This document shows, piece by piece, positions 45,845-57,994 of a stretch of 64,000 nucleotides of DNA; positions within the stretch are counted from its first letter, which is position 1, and the number at the start of each line of letters is the position of its first letter. A program made the translations under genes and the position numbers. Source of the stretch: DAOUEO01 sp963763495 (lineage in GTDB: Bacteria > Chloroflexota > Dehalococcoidia > DSTF01 > JALHUB01); the NCBI GenBank assembly GCA_963763495.1, contig CAVXOY010000019.1:191937-255936 (forward strand), in the 5' to 3' direction. The notes under the pieces were generated by a model that saw only the letters and a list, made by a program, of their open reading frames with translations, was not told the DNA's origin and ran no database searches.

Positions 45845-46069
45845 TCGCTACAGCAATGACCGGTTCCGTCCGATTGAAGCAGGTTGGCCATCGGGGCTCA
45901 GTGTAATGCCCTCGCGACGGGCCGTCAATATGGATTGGCCCCGGATTCGGAGAAGGGCCGCCTCTTCGGTTGGGACAACTCGACAGCGGAAGCGACCTCT
46001 GCTATGATCGGTGGGGCTGCGAGACCGGCCCTCTTTTCTACGGCGGCAGCCCAAGCCCGCACCAGTTCA

Positions 46070-46147
46070 CGGGGTGTAGCTCAGCTAGGCTAGAGCGCAC
46101 GGTTCGGGACCGTGAGGTCGGCAGTTCGAATCTGCCCACCCCGACCA
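46070..46147 (+). tRNA. tRNA-Pro (anticodon CGG)
   Basis: A full cloverleaf: acceptor CGGGGTG/CACCCCG, D-stem GCTC/GAGC, anticodon stem CACGG/CCGTG with loop TTCGGGA giving anticodon CGG, T-stem GGCAG/CTGCC with TTCGAAT loop, discriminator A and an encoded CCA. It reads proline codon CCG. It stands between the divergent polysaccharide locus and the TPR gene. Confidence 0.96.
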
Positions 46148-46352
46148 TCTCTCCCTTTTTCCTCCCGGCTGCCAGATTTCTTCAAAATTGGGCCCCTCTC
46201 TACTTGACTTAAGGTGATTTTTCCGGTATTTCTCCGCTGGTGTACATACAGAGGCACGGTCGAGAGAATTTGACATTTTTCTCGGCGGAGGCTTGGGAAA
46301 CCGCTCAACTTGAGCGCAAAACCGCCGAGCTACATAGGGGGACTGAGGAGGC

Positions 46353-47192
46353 ATGAATTACCAGGCCGGAGAGAGCACCCGCCTAAAGAGGCAGCGAACG
46401 GATCAGGCGATCCAGCTCGCGCTTCAAAGCCGCTGGGAAGAAGCGGCGGCCATCAACCGCTCCATCATAAGCGTGTTTCCTTCAGATGTGGACGCCTACA
46501 ACCGTTTGGGGAAGGCTCTAATGGAGATGGGGGAGTCCGAGGAGGCGCGCCGGGCCTATGAGAAGACCCTGGCGTTGGAGCCGGGGAACAGCATCGCTCG
46601 GAAGAACCTGGAGCGGCTCGATGCCAGGAAGAGCATCGTGGCCGTACGAGTGGAAAGCCCCAAGAGCATCGATCCGTCGCTGTTCATCGCCCAAACCGGC
46701 AGCACCGGCATCGCCAACCTTAAGGCGGTTGTGCCGGAGACCCTCGCCGGGCTGACGGCAGGCGACACGCTGAATCTGCGCATACAGGGCCACACCGTCG
46801 CCGTGGAGACGGTCGGCGGCGACCAACTGGGCGTGATAGAGCCCAAGCTGGGTCTGCGCTTGGCGCGGCTTATCGAGGGTGGGAACCGGTACGTGGCGGC
46901 GATCGCCAGCCTCTCCAACGGCGGCGTCCGCATCATAATCCGCGAGATATACCAGCACCCCAGCCAGCAGGGGAAGCCGTCCTTCCCGGTCAGCGGCGGC
47001 GACACCTTCCGATCGTACGTCAAGGAGCGGCTGGTTCGCCACGACCTGGATGAGGAGGAGCCTTCGGAGGAACTGGAGGAGGAGGGAGAGGGCTGGGAGC
47101 ACGAGACGGTGGCAACGGAAGGAGACATCGCCCTTCAAGACTACCAGGAGGCCACCGAGCGAGAGACTGACGAGGAGGAGTTCGAGGAGTAG
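46353..47192 (+). CDS. TPR-repeat protein with acidic tail
   Basis: A 279-residue cytoplasmic protein. Residues about 15-90 form two tetratricopeptide-type repeats (WEEAAAINRSIISVFPSDVDAYNRLGKALMEMG, then EEARRAYEKTLALEPGN, in part). The middle (about 110-215) is a compact beta-rich region with LTAGDTLNLRI, LGVIEPKLGLRLARLI and GGVRIIIREIYQHP. The last 50 residues are strongly acidic. I do not recognise the central domain. It lies just upstream of gyrA with its own terminator. Confidence 0.75.
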   Translation: MNYQAGESTRLKRQRTDQAIQLALQSRWEEAAAINRSIISVFPSDVDAYNRLGKALMEMGESEEARRAYEKTLALEPGNSIARKNLERLDARKSIVAVRVESPKSIDPSLFIAQTGSTGIANLKAVVPETLAGLTAGDTLNLRIQGHTVAVETVGGDQLGVIEPKLGLRLARLIEGGNRYVAAIASLSNGGVRIIIREIYQHPSQQGKPSFPVSGGDTFRSYVKERLVRHDLDEEEPSEELEEEGEGWEHETVATEGDIALQDYQEATERETDEEEFEE

Positions 47193-47227
47193 AGCGCCAA
47201 GCTCGTCACCTTCAATTCTTACGCCAT

Positions 47228-47262
47228 CGGGGCAGAGAACAAACCCTCTGCCCCGTTCTTTG
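47228..47262 (+). terminator. Intrinsic terminator after TPR gene
   Basis: CGGGGCAGAG (47228-47237) pairs perfectly with CTCTGCCCCG (47246-47255) across an 8-base AACAAACC loop, followed by TTCTTTGT. The 10-bp stem and T-rich tail are convincing. Confidence 0.85.
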
Positions 47263-47309
47263 TCTCTTATCGGTTGGGCCTAGTCTGACGAGCCTCTTAG
47301 ATACGGCTG

Positions 47310-47318
47310 TGATAGAAT
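47310..47318 (+). promoter_or_regulatory. Extended -10 element, probable gyrA promoter
   Basis: TGATAGAAT combines a TGn extension with the -10 hexamer TAGAAT (47313-47318). No good -35 is evident 17 bp upstream, as is common for extended -10 promoters. It lies about 50 bp before gyrA and just after the TPR-gene terminator. Confidence 0.45.
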
Positions 47319-47367
47319 AGCGCTGGCACAGGAACAGGGATTCTAGATACGGTGGGATGGTGAAAAG

Positions 47368-49999
47368 ATGACGACTGACGCAAGCATAGGCAAGGTGCGC
47401 CCGATCAAGATCGAAGACGAAATGCGGGCCTCCTACCTGGACTACGCTATGAGCGTCATCGTCTCCCGCGCTCTCCCCGACGTCCGGGACGGGCTGAAGC
47501 CGGTGCAGCGGCGCATCCTCTTCGCCATGTCGGAGTTGAACCTCCGCCCCAACACCGCCTACAAGAAGAGCGCCCGTATCGTCGGTGAGGTGATGGGCAA
47601 GTATCACCCGCACGGCGACAGCCCCGTCTACGAGGCGATGGTGCGGCATGGCGCAGGACTTCTCCTTGCGCTATCCGCTCGTCGACGGGCAGGGAAACTT
47701 CGGCAGCGTCGACGGCGACCCGCCGGCGGCGATGCGCTACACGGAAGCGCGGCTGACAGCGGCGGCGGAAGAGATGCTCGCCGACATCGACAGTGACACG
47801 GTCGACTTCGGCCCCAACTTCGACGGTAGCCAGAACGAGCCGCTGGTCCTGCCGTCACGCCTGCCCAACCTCCTCGTCAACGGCGCCTACGGCATCGCCG
47901 TCGGCATGGCGACGAACATCCCGCCCCACAACTTGGGCGAGGTCTGCGACGCCATCGGCCAGCTCATCGACAAGCCGGACACGACTGTCGACGAACTGGC
48001 GCAGATAGTGAGGGGGCCGGATTTCCCGACGGGCGGTCTCATATTCCGCTATGCGCGGGTCAAGAAGGACGGTGTCGAAGCCAGGCAGGATGCTATCCAG
48101 GAAGCGTACCGCGATGGTCGCGGCCGCATCATCATGCGCGCCTGCGCTCACATCGAGGAGAGCAGCCGCGGCGGCCGGCAGCAGATCGTCGTCACCGAGC
48201 TGCCCTACATGACGAACAAGGCCTCGCTGGTCGAGCGTATTGCCGACCTCGCCCGCGCCAAGCGGATCGACGGCATCAGCGACCTGCGCGACGAGTCGGA
48301 CCGCCACGGAATGCGGATCGTCATCGAGCTTAGCCGGGCCGGTCAGGCGCAGCAGGTGCTGAACCAGCTCTACCGCCACACGGCGATGCAGTCGTCGTTC
48401 CCGGTGAACATGCTGGCGTTGGTCGACAGCCAGCCGCGGACGCTCAGCCTGAAGCGGATGCTGGAGCACTACATCGCCTTCCGGCGCGAGGTCATCCGCC
48501 GCCGCTCTCAGTTCGACCTGACGAAGGCGAGGGAGCGGGAACACATCCTGCAGGGGCTGCTGATGGCGCTGGAGAACCTCGACGAGGTGATCAAGGCGAT
48601 TCGAGGCGCCCAGTCGGCCGACGACGCAAAAGACAAACTGATGAAGCCGCCCTTCAAGATGAGCGACCGCCAGGCGCAGGCGGTGCTGGACATGCAACTG
48701 CGACGGTTGGCCCGCCTGGAGCGCCAGAAGATCGAGGAGGAGTTTGCGGCGATAATCCAGCAGATTGCCTACCTCGAAGACCTGCTCGCCAACCCCCGCA
48801 AGATCGACTACCTCATCAGGGAAGACGCCCAGGACGTCAAGAAGAAGTACGGTGACTCGCGCCGCACCCAGATAGTCGACCAGGAGATCGAGGAGTTCTC
48901 TGAGGAAGACCTCATACCGCACCAGGAGATCGTGGTCACCCTCAGCAACCGCGGCTACATCAAGCGTCTGCCCCTTGAGACCTACCGGCTGCAACGTCGC
49001 GGCGGCAAGGGGATCACCGGCATGGTGACGCGTGAGGCCGACGCCGTCTCCCGTCTGCTCGTCGCCGACACCCACGACAACCTCCTTTTCTTCACCGAGC
49101 GCGGTCGCGTCTTCCAGCTCATGGCCTGGGAAGTCCCCGATGCCAAGCGCCAGGCGAAGGGGATACCTTTGGTCAACCTCATCGACCTCGATCAGGGCGA
49201 GTCGGTTACGGCCATGATGGGCGTCCGTGGTTTCGACAAGGACTTCCTCGTGCTGGCGACGGCGAGAGGAGAGGTCAAGAAGACCGCCCTCTCGGAGTTT
49301 GAGTCGGTGCGACGGGACGGCAAGAAGGCCATGGACCTGGAGACCAGCGATGAGCTTGTCACCGCCAAGCAGGCGCATGAGGACGACGAGGTCGTCGTCG
49401 TGACAAGCGAAGGCAGGGCGGTGCGCTTCTCCGTCAAAGAGCTGCGTCCCGCCTCCCGTATCAGCGGCGGTGTCCGGGGAGTGTCCCTCGGTAAGAAGGA
49501 CCGGCTGGTGAGCATGGAGGTCGTCACGGCCGGGACGCAGTTGCTGTCAGTGACGGCCAACGGGTTTGGCAAGAGGACGCCATTCGAGTACTATCCTCGC
49601 CACCACCGCGGCGGCTCGGGGGTGGTGAGCCACCAGGTGACGCCGAAGACAGGGCCGGTGGTCGTGGCGCGCACCGTAAACGATATGCAGGAGCTGATGA
49701 TCATCTCGCGGGGTGGCATCATCCTGCGCACCCGCATCGACAGCATCCGGATGGCCGGTCGCGCCAGCCAGGGTGTCACTCTGATGGATGTCGGGCCCGG
49801 CGAGTCGGTCGCCTCCATCTCTTGCATCGACGTGGGCCAGGTGCCCGCGAAGGCTGCCCAGCGCGGCGGCAAGAAAGGGACGTCTCCAGAAGGCGACAAT
49901 GGCACCGACTCTACGCCAGCAAAGGCCCGCCCCAAGAAGACGGCGCCCAAGGGCAAAGGCAAGCCTGCGGCGGGCAAAGGGCGCAGTCCCGCGTCCTAG
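47368..49999 (+). CDS. gyrA: DNA gyrase subunit A (frameshifted near 5' end)
   Basis: Breakage-reunion subunit of gyrase, about 876 residues after correction. DEMRASYLDYAMSVIVSRALPDVRDGLKPVQRRIL and GKYHPHGDSPVYEAMV start it. An extra C at 47647 (CGG-C-ATG) shifts the frame; the second frame continues MAQDFSLRYPLVDGQGNFGS and AMRYTEARL with the catalytic Tyr. The quinolone-resistance region keeps the Ser (HGDS) and has Glu at the usual Asp position. The C-terminal pinwheel includes RRGGKGITG (GyrA-box-like). A Lys- and Ala-rich tail ends it. Because gyrA is essential, the break is almost certainly a sequence error. Confidence 0.94.
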
Positions 50000-50122
50000 C
50001 ACCGTTCTCCCAGCGGTAATCTAAGCCTTTCTCTGCTTGTATTCTGACTGCAGGGCGGCTATTCTAACCTCATAGCGCATCAAACGGGGCTACATTCCGC
50101 GTGGGTGATGGGGAGATTGGCC

Positions 50123-50578
50123 ATGCCCGATGCTGAGGGCTCTTTCCGCGAGTTCGAACGGCTTCACGAGCAGATGGAGCAGATGTGGAAGAGGCTCACC
50201 GGCGGCCTTCCCGGCCGGCCCGGCTTCTGCTTGCCGGTCTTGGAACCACCCACCGATATCTTTGAGACGGACGATCAGGTCGTCGTGGTGGCGGAGATAG
50301 CGGGGATTGGGGAGGAAGAGGTGGAGATCGAGGTGGAGGGCGACCGCCTGGCCTTCCGGGGCGAGAAAAGCGATCGTCGGGCGGACCCCCATCAGCGGCA
50401 TGCCCAGATCGAGATATGCTACGGCCTTTTCGAGCGGGTACTCGCGCTGCCGGCGCCGGTAGACCCCGACAAAGCCGAAGTCTCTTACGCAGATGGTTTT
50501 CTCCGCATCGCGCTGCCCAAGCTGGCGCGCCGTCGCTCCCATCACGTGCGGGTTACCGTGCGCCACCCCAGCGAGTAG
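50123..50578 (+). CDS. Hsp20/alpha-crystallin small heat-shock protein
   Basis: About 151 residues. An amphipathic N-terminal helix (REFERLHEQMEQMWKRL) is followed by the alpha-crystallin domain: PPTDIFETDDQVVVVAEIAG, LAFRGEK, and the closing ADGFLRIALPK. It is an ATP-independent holdase. Starts at 50105, 50108 and 50123 share the frame; I chose ATG 50123 because GGGGAG precedes it at proper spacing. It lies 21 bp upstream of lon, so the two are probably expressed together as a protein-quality-control pair. Confidence 0.9.
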   Translation: MPDAEGSFREFERLHEQMEQMWKRLTGGLPGRPGFCLPVLEPPTDIFETDDQVVVVAEIAGIGEEEVEIEVEGDRLAFRGEKSDRRADPHQRHAQIEICYGLFERVLALPAPVDPDKAEVSYADGFLRIALPKLARRRSHHVRVTVRHPSE

Positions 50579-50599
50579 TCATCCCGCGGAAAGAAGAGA

Positions 50600-53049
<2,450 letters not shown>

Positions 53050-53050
<1 letters not shown>

Positions 53051-54015
53051 TGTTAGAGACACGGATCACCAAGCTGTTTGGGATCAAGTACCCGATCATT
53101 TGCGGCGGCATGTTCTGGGTGGGCCGGGCGGAGCTGATCGCGGCGCTCGCCAACGCCGGTGGGCTGGGCTTTCTGACGGCCGCCACCTACCCGACGATTG
53201 ATGAATTGAAAGACGACATCCACAAGGCGCGCGACCTCACGGACCAGCCGATCGGTCTCAACATCAATCTCTTCGCCTCTGTCCGCGCCCAGCCGATCGA
53301 GAAGTGGGTGGAGGTCACGATAGAGGAGAAGATCCCGGTCGTCGAGACATCAGGCAGCAGCCCGGCGGCGGTGGTCGAGGCCCTGCACGCGGGCGGCGTC
53401 AAGATCATGCACAAGGTCCCCGGCGTCCGCTACGCCCGCAGCGCCGAGCGCCTCGGCGTCGATGCCGTGTGCGTCGTTGGGCACGAGGCGGGCGGCCACC
53501 CGGGCATGGACGAGGTGGGAACGCTGGTTATGGTTCCGGCGGCGGCGGACGCGGTGAAGATACCTTTGGTGGCCGGCGGTGGCTTCGGCGACGGCCGTGG
53601 CCTGATGGCGGCCCTGGCCCTGGGCGCCGATGCGGTGCTGATGGGCACCCGCTTCATGGCGACCAAGGAATGTCGCGGCCATTCGGCGTTCAAGGAGTGG
53701 ATGGTCCACGCCGCGGAGACGGACACCGTCTACTGCATGAAGTCGATCAACAACCCCTCGCGGCTGGCCAAGAACGCGCCGGTCGAGAAGGTGATCGAGA
53801 TGGAGAAGCGGGGCGCCACCCTCGAGGAGATGCTGCCGGTGATCATGAGGCAGGGGCCGGACGTGGTCGATACCGGACTCATGGATGACGGGCTGGTGAG
53901 CATGGGCCAGAGCGTCGGCCTCATCCACGACGTGCCGACGGTGAAGGAGCTGGTCGACCGGATAATGGAGGAAGCGCTGGCCGCCAAGGAGCGCCTGGAC
54001 AAGCTCGTCAGGTAG
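53050..54015 (+). CDS. Nitronate monooxygenase-family flavoprotein
   Basis: A 321-residue FMN TIM-barrel of the 2-nitropropane dioxygenase/NMO family. IKYPIICGGMFWVGRAELIAALANAGGLGFL binds FMN at the N-terminus, VVGHEAGGHPG holds the catalytic-type His, and VAGGGFGDGRGLMAALALGADAVLMGTRF forms the phosphate site. Family members oxidise nitronates or act as enoyl reductases, so the name is provisional. It is coupled to lon by overlapping stop and start, and ends against the convergent phosphoesterase gene (8-bp overlap). Confidence 0.87.
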
Positions 54016-54755
54016 CTATTGCCCGTAGGTCAGCCTCTCGGCGAGCCACACCGGCAGCCCTAGCCCTCCGCATCTTCTCCTGCGTGGCGGCGATGTCATA
54101 CTCCACGCGATGCAGCGTGAGCGTCCGCGCCTCCGTGTCGTAGAGGGCGTAGGCGGCGCGAGGGTCGCCGTCGCGCGGCTGGCCGACGCCGCCCGGGTTG
54201 ACGATCAGCCGCTTCTCTCCTAGCTCCACGCATTCACCGTCCTCCCAGGGCTCCAGGCGGGCGATCAGTGCCATCTTGCCCCTCTTCTACCAGTAAAGGC
54301 ACGTGGGAGTGGCCGACGACGCTGTAGGGCGTCTCCATCAGCCGGAACTGCTCCCGCGCCGCCTCGAGGGACAGCAGGTACTCCCAGACCGGCGCCCGCA
54401 GCGTGCCGTGCACCAGCGTGAACTCCCCTTCCTTTGCGACCTCGGGCAGATCCTCTAGATACTGCCGTTCCTCGCCTGTAAGCTGCTCCGCTGTCCAGGC
54501 TGCCGCGCGGGCGGCGGCAAAGTTGAACTCCGCCGTGCTGACCTTGCGGATGGCTGCCAGGTCGTGGTTGCCGGCGACGGCGGTATGCGGGTAGCGGCGC
54601 AGGAGGGCGATGCAGGCGCCCGGGTCGGGGCCGTAGCCGACGATATCGCCGGGGCACCAGAGGCGGTCGAGAGGGCCCGTTTGCTCAGCGTGCTGGAGCG
54701 CCGCCTGGAAGGCCGCGAGGTTGGCGTGGATGTCGGCGACGATAGCGATACGCAT
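54008..54755 (-). CDS. Calcineurin-like metallophosphoesterase (frameshifted)
   Basis: About 248 residues, YfcE/MJ0936-like phosphodiesterase. Metal-binding motifs are DIHANLAAF, GDIVGYGPDP, GNHDLAA, VHGT and GHSHVPL. An extra base in a run of four G (plus-strand C at 54280-54283) breaks it after LLVEEG; the next frame continues KMALIARLEPWEDG, LIVNPGGVGQPRDGDPRAAY and ends at 54008. The physiological substrate is unknown. Confidence 0.87.
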
Positions 54756-54868
54756 GGCCCTCGTCCAACGACCAGCGAGTATAGCTCTTCGCTGCTGCCC
54801 ATTCTACTATACCGGCTCGGCACCGCTTTGGTTGAGGGTGGGGGAAGCCTGAAGGTATAATCGGGAGC

Positions 54869-55906
54869 GTGAAGATATCGGAGCTGGGTGAGTTCGAGCT
54901 TATCGCCCGCATCAAGCAGGAGCTGGGGGCGCAGGAGAAGGCGACCGCGGCCTTGGCCCGCCACTCCCGCCTGCTGATCGGCATCGGCGACGACGCCGCC
55001 GTCTGGCAGAGCACCGGCGCTGCTCAGATCGCCACCACCGATACGCTGGTCGCCGGCGTCCACTTCCCCGCTGAGGACGTGGTCTGGACCGACCTGGGCT
55101 GGAAGGCCCTCGCCGTCAACGTGAGCGATGTCGCCGCGATGGGCGGCATCCCCGAATACGCGCTCGTCACCCTCGCCCTACCCAGCGACTTCCTGGTCGA
55201 GGATGTCGTCGCTTTCTACAAGGGCATGGCGGCGATGGGCCGCGAGTACGGCGTCGTCATCGCCGGCGGCGACATGGTGCGCGCTGCCCAGCCGGTTATC
55301 ACGGTGACCCTTTGGGGTCGGGCAACCGAGAGCACGCGCGGCGAGCCCGTTTTCTTAAGCCGCAGCGGGGCTCAGGCGGGCGACGTCATAGCCGTATCGG
55401 GTTGGCTGGGCAACGCGGCAGGCGGGCTGCGACTCATGACCGAAAGTCGCCCGGCGTCGCGGACAGCGTCAGACTACCTGCGACGGGCCCATCTGCGACC
55501 GCGGCCGCAGGTAGAGCTGGGACGTGGCCTGGTGCGGGCGGGTGTCCGCTGCGCGATTGACGTGAGCGATGGGCTGGGCCGGGACTTGCGCCACATCTGC
55601 GAGGAGTCGCATCTCGGGGCCGTCGTGCACCTGGAGAGGCTGCCGGTCAGCGATCACCTTCGGCGGACGTTTGGCGACGAGGCGGTGGCGCTGGCGGTGA
55701 GCGGCGGCGAGGACTATGAGCTGCTGTTCACGGGGCCGGTCAAGCTGATCGACCGGGTGCGGGCGCGTTTCGCTCAGCCCATAACGGTGATCGGCGAGAT
55801 GGTGGACGACCCGGAGGGACGCGTCCGCTTCCTCGACGACGCTGGTCAGGAGATGACCTTCGAGAGCGGCGGCTGGGACCACTTCGCGGCAGGAGGCCGT
55901 TCCTAG
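54869..55906 (+). CDS. thiL: Thiamine-monophosphate kinase
   Basis: A 345-residue PurM-like ATP-dependent kinase that makes thiamine diphosphate from thiamine monophosphate. GIGDDAAVW, TTDTLVAGVHF, DLGWKALAVNVSDVAAMGG, IAGGDM, DVSDGLGRDL and SGGEDYELLF are the expected order of motifs. The start is GTG 54869. The tsaE ATG begins directly after its stop. IlvB and other ThDP enzymes in the cell depend on this product. Confidence 0.95.
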   Translation: MKISELGEFELIARIKQELGAQEKATAALARHSRLLIGIGDDAAVWQSTGAAQIATTDTLVAGVHFPAEDVVWTDLGWKALAVNVSDVAAMGGIPEYALVTLALPSDFLVEDVVAFYKGMAAMGREYGVVIAGGDMVRAAQPVITVTLWGRATESTRGEPVFLSRSGAQAGDVIAVSGWLGNAAGGLRLMTESRPASRTASDYLRRAHLRPRPQVELGRGLVRAGVRCAIDVSDGLGRDLRHICEESHLGAVVHLERLPVSDHLRRTFGDEAVALAVSGGEDYELLFTGPVKLIDRVRARFAQPITVIGEMVDDPEGRVRFLDDAGQEMTFESGGWDHFAAGGRS

Positions 55907-56383
55907 ATGACCGCCCTCGCGCTTACCAGCAACAGCCCGACGGAGACGCGCCGCCTCGGCGAGCGGCTGGCGCGACGCCTGCGACCCGGCGACGTGCTCC
56001 TCCTTCAGGGCGACCTGGGCGCCGGCAAGACCTGTCTGGCCCAGGGCATCGGCAAGGGCCTGGGCATCGACGCGACGATAAAGAGCTCGGCGTTCGTCCT
56101 CCTCAACGAGTACGAGGGCCGTCTGAAGATGTACCTGTCCGACCTCTACCGCCTGGAAGACCCCCTGGAGGTGGCCGATCTGGCGCTGGAGGAGGTGGCC
56201 GCCGACGGCGTCCTCGTCGTCGAGTGGCCGGACCGCGCCTGGGAGGAGATGCCCCGTGAGCGGCTTCTGGTGCGCCTGGAGTGGGCTGGCGAGCGGTCGC
56301 GCAAGCTCAGCCTGGAGCCGCAAGGCGCCCGCTACGAGGAGCTGGTCGAGGCCCTGATGGTTCCGGCGCGCAGGGGGCGGTGA
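55907..56383 (+). CDS. tsaE: tRNA t6A threonylcarbamoyladenosine ATPase TsaE
   Basis: A 158-residue P-loop protein. The Walker A motif is GDLGAGKTCLAQG (about residues 35-47), then KSSAFVLLNEYEG and the conserved LSDLYRLEDP, VVEWPDRA. It supports the t6A37 modification of ANN-decoding tRNAs together with TsaB, TsaC and TsaD. It is immediately followed by tsaB, giving a thiL-tsaE-tsaB unit. Confidence 0.94.
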   Translation: MTALALTSNSPTETRRLGERLARRLRPGDVLLLQGDLGAGKTCLAQGIGKGLGIDATIKSSAFVLLNEYEGRLKMYLSDLYRLEDPLEVADLALEEVAADGVLVVEWPDRAWEEMPRERLLVRLEWAGERSRKLSLEPQGARYEELVEALMVPARRGR

Positions 56384-56386
56384 AGC

Positions 56387-57054
56387 GTGGAGCTATCTAT
56401 CGACACGGCGAGCGATTGGGCGTCGGTCGCGCTCTCCCAAGAGGGACGCCTGAAGGGAGAAGTGACCTGGCGCTGCTATCGCGAGCACTCCACGCAGCTC
56501 ATGCCGATGGTGGAGACGCTGCTGTCGCGGCTGCGCGTCGACAAGAGCGAGTTGACGGCGGTGTTCGTCTGCACCGGCCCCGGCAGCTACGCTGCTCTTC
56601 GTGTGGGCGTGAGCACGGCCAAGGGGCTGGCCTTCGCCCTCGGTGTCCCCATCGTCGGCGTGGGACGGCTGGAGATCGAGGCTTATCAGCACGCCGCCTG
56701 CGGATCGCCGGTCTGCGCCCTCCACCGGGCGGGACGCGGCGAGGTCGCCTGGGCGGTCTATCAGGGGCCGAAGGCGGAGTGGCGGGAGATCGCCGCGCCG
56801 CGGATGTCGACGCCGCAAGAGATGATGGCGCATATTCCGAAGAAGGACGCTTTTCTGCGGCGAGGAAGATGACAGGCTGGATGAGATGCTTGCCGAGGCG
56901 GGCGTTGGCGGTCGCGCCTTCGCGCCGCCGGGCCGACTACCTGGCGGAGCTGGGCTGGCGGCGTCTGGCGGCGGGACAGGCCGATGACGTGCGCGCGCTG
57001 GCGCCGCTGTACCTGCGGGAGCCGGCCATCGGGCCGCAGAAGCCGCCCGGATAG
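56387..57054 (+). CDS. tsaB: tRNA t6A modification protein TsaB (two frameshifts)
   Basis: About 221 residues after correction, the usual size. GTG 56387 starts ELSIDTASDWASVALSQEG; CYREHSTQLMPMVETLL and CTGPGSYAALRVGVSTAKGLAF are signature parts of this ASKHA-fold partner of TsaD. Extra bases at about 56851-56858 and 56923-56934 break it. The corrected reading is CGEEDDRLDEMLAEAG, then RADYLAELGWRRLAAGQAD and APLYLREPAIG, the typical TsaB C-terminus. TsaB is essential in most bacteria, so these are probably sequence errors. Confidence 0.9.
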
Positions 57055-57110
57055 AAGACGAGACAACAAATGGAGCGGGCCGTGCCCGCCGTGAAGGAGT
57101 TATCGTAGAT

Positions 57111-57566
57111 ATGTTGGAGAAAACGCTCGTACTCGTTAAGCCCGACGCCATGCAGCGGGGACTGGCCAGCGAGGTCCTGGGCCGCCTGGAGCGGCGCGGC
57201 CTCAAGATCGTCGCTATGCGGCTCGTCCACATCGACGAGGCGCTCGCCCGCCGGCACTACGCCGAGCACGCCGGCAAGCCGTTCCTGGAGGGGCTCGTCA
57301 GCTTTATTACCTCCTCTCCCGTCATAGCGGCCGTCTTCGAGGGGGAGAACGCCATCGCCCTGGTGCGGCAGACGATGGGCGTCACCGACCCGGCGAAGTC
57401 GCTGCCCGGCACCATCAGGGGCGACCTGGGCGTGGACCTGGGGCGCAACCTGATCCACGGCTCCGACGGCCCCGAGTCGGCGAAGCGCGAGATCGCCCTC
57501 TTCTTCGATGAGAAGGATATCTTTAGCTACGAGCGCAGCCTCGACGGGTGGATCAAAGAGGGATAG
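57111..57566 (+). CDS. ndk: Nucleoside diphosphate kinase
   Basis: A 151-residue enzyme that transfers phosphate between nucleoside tri- and diphosphates through a phospho-histidine. H116 is the active His in NLIHGSDGPESAKREI; TLVLVKPDAMQRGL opens it, and MGVTDPAKSLPGTIRGDLG is the nucleotide-binding stretch. It ends 0 bp from the convergent rsfS stop codon. Confidence 0.97.
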   Translation: MLEKTLVLVKPDAMQRGLASEVLGRLERRGLKIVAMRLVHIDEALARRHYAEHAGKPFLEGLVSFITSSPVIAAVFEGENAIALVRQTMGVTDPAKSLPGTIRGDLGVDLGRNLIHGSDGPESAKREIALFFDEKDIFSYERSLDGWIKEG

Positions 57567-57911
57567 CTACTGAAAGCGCACCACCGACACGCCCCGGCTC
57601 CACAGCTCCTCGATCTTGTAGTAGGCGCGGGTCGGCGGGTCGAACAGGTGGACGATGACATCCCCCATGTCCAGCAGCACCCAGCCGGAGTCGGGGTTGC
57701 CCTCGCGGTGAGTGGATAGATTGACCTCGCGGCCAAGCTCGTCGTCCAGCGTGTCGAGGAGGGCTTTCAGTTGGCGGGGGTTGGTCGCCGAGGCAATGAC
57801 AAAATAGTCTGCGAAGCTGGCTACTTGCCCGATGTCAAGTAGTATAATATCCTCTGCCTGCTTATCCGAGAGAAGCTCGACTACCTTTTGCGCTAGTTCG
57901 CCTGCTTCCAG
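57567..57911 (-). CDS. rsfS: Ribosomal silencing factor RsfS
   Basis: A 114-residue protein that binds ribosomal L14 and blocks subunit joining. The frame encodes ELAQKVVELLSDKQAEDI, ADYFVIASATNPRQLKAL, HREGNPDSGWVLLDMGDVIVHLF and YKIEELWS, all RsfS hallmarks. No ATG, GTG or TTG is available near the start. A CTG at 57911, seven bases after AGGGGAGG, gives the expected N-terminus, so this is either a rare CTG start or a substituted base. It runs tail-to-tail with ndk and is divergent from mnmA. Confidence 0.88.
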   Translation of the reverse strand: MEAGELAQKVVELLSDKQAEDIILLDIGQVASFADYFVIASATNPRQLKALLDTLDDELGREVNLSTHREGNPDSGWVLLDMGDVIVHLFDPPTRAYYKIEELWSRGVSVVRFQ

Positions 57912-57941
57912 ATTGCTGCCTCCCCTAAGAGCGGTATCGAT

Positions 57942-57970
57942 ATTATAGCACGAGGCGGCGGCATGTCGAA
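57942..57970 (-). promoter_or_regulatory. Promoter of rsfS
   Basis: On the minus strand, TTCGAC (57970-57965), a 17-bp spacer and a perfect TATAAT (57947-57942). The leader to the rsfS ribosome-binding site would be only about 15 bases. Confidence 0.65.
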
Positions 57971-57994
57971 GACGGTTCGGTCGTCTGGAGAGAG

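Noticed and set aside
45845..46069. A small gene between the chain-length regulator and tRNA-Pro
   Set aside because: Short frames here lack ribosome-binding sites and family features; the region more likely holds the promoters of the polysaccharide locus and the tRNA.
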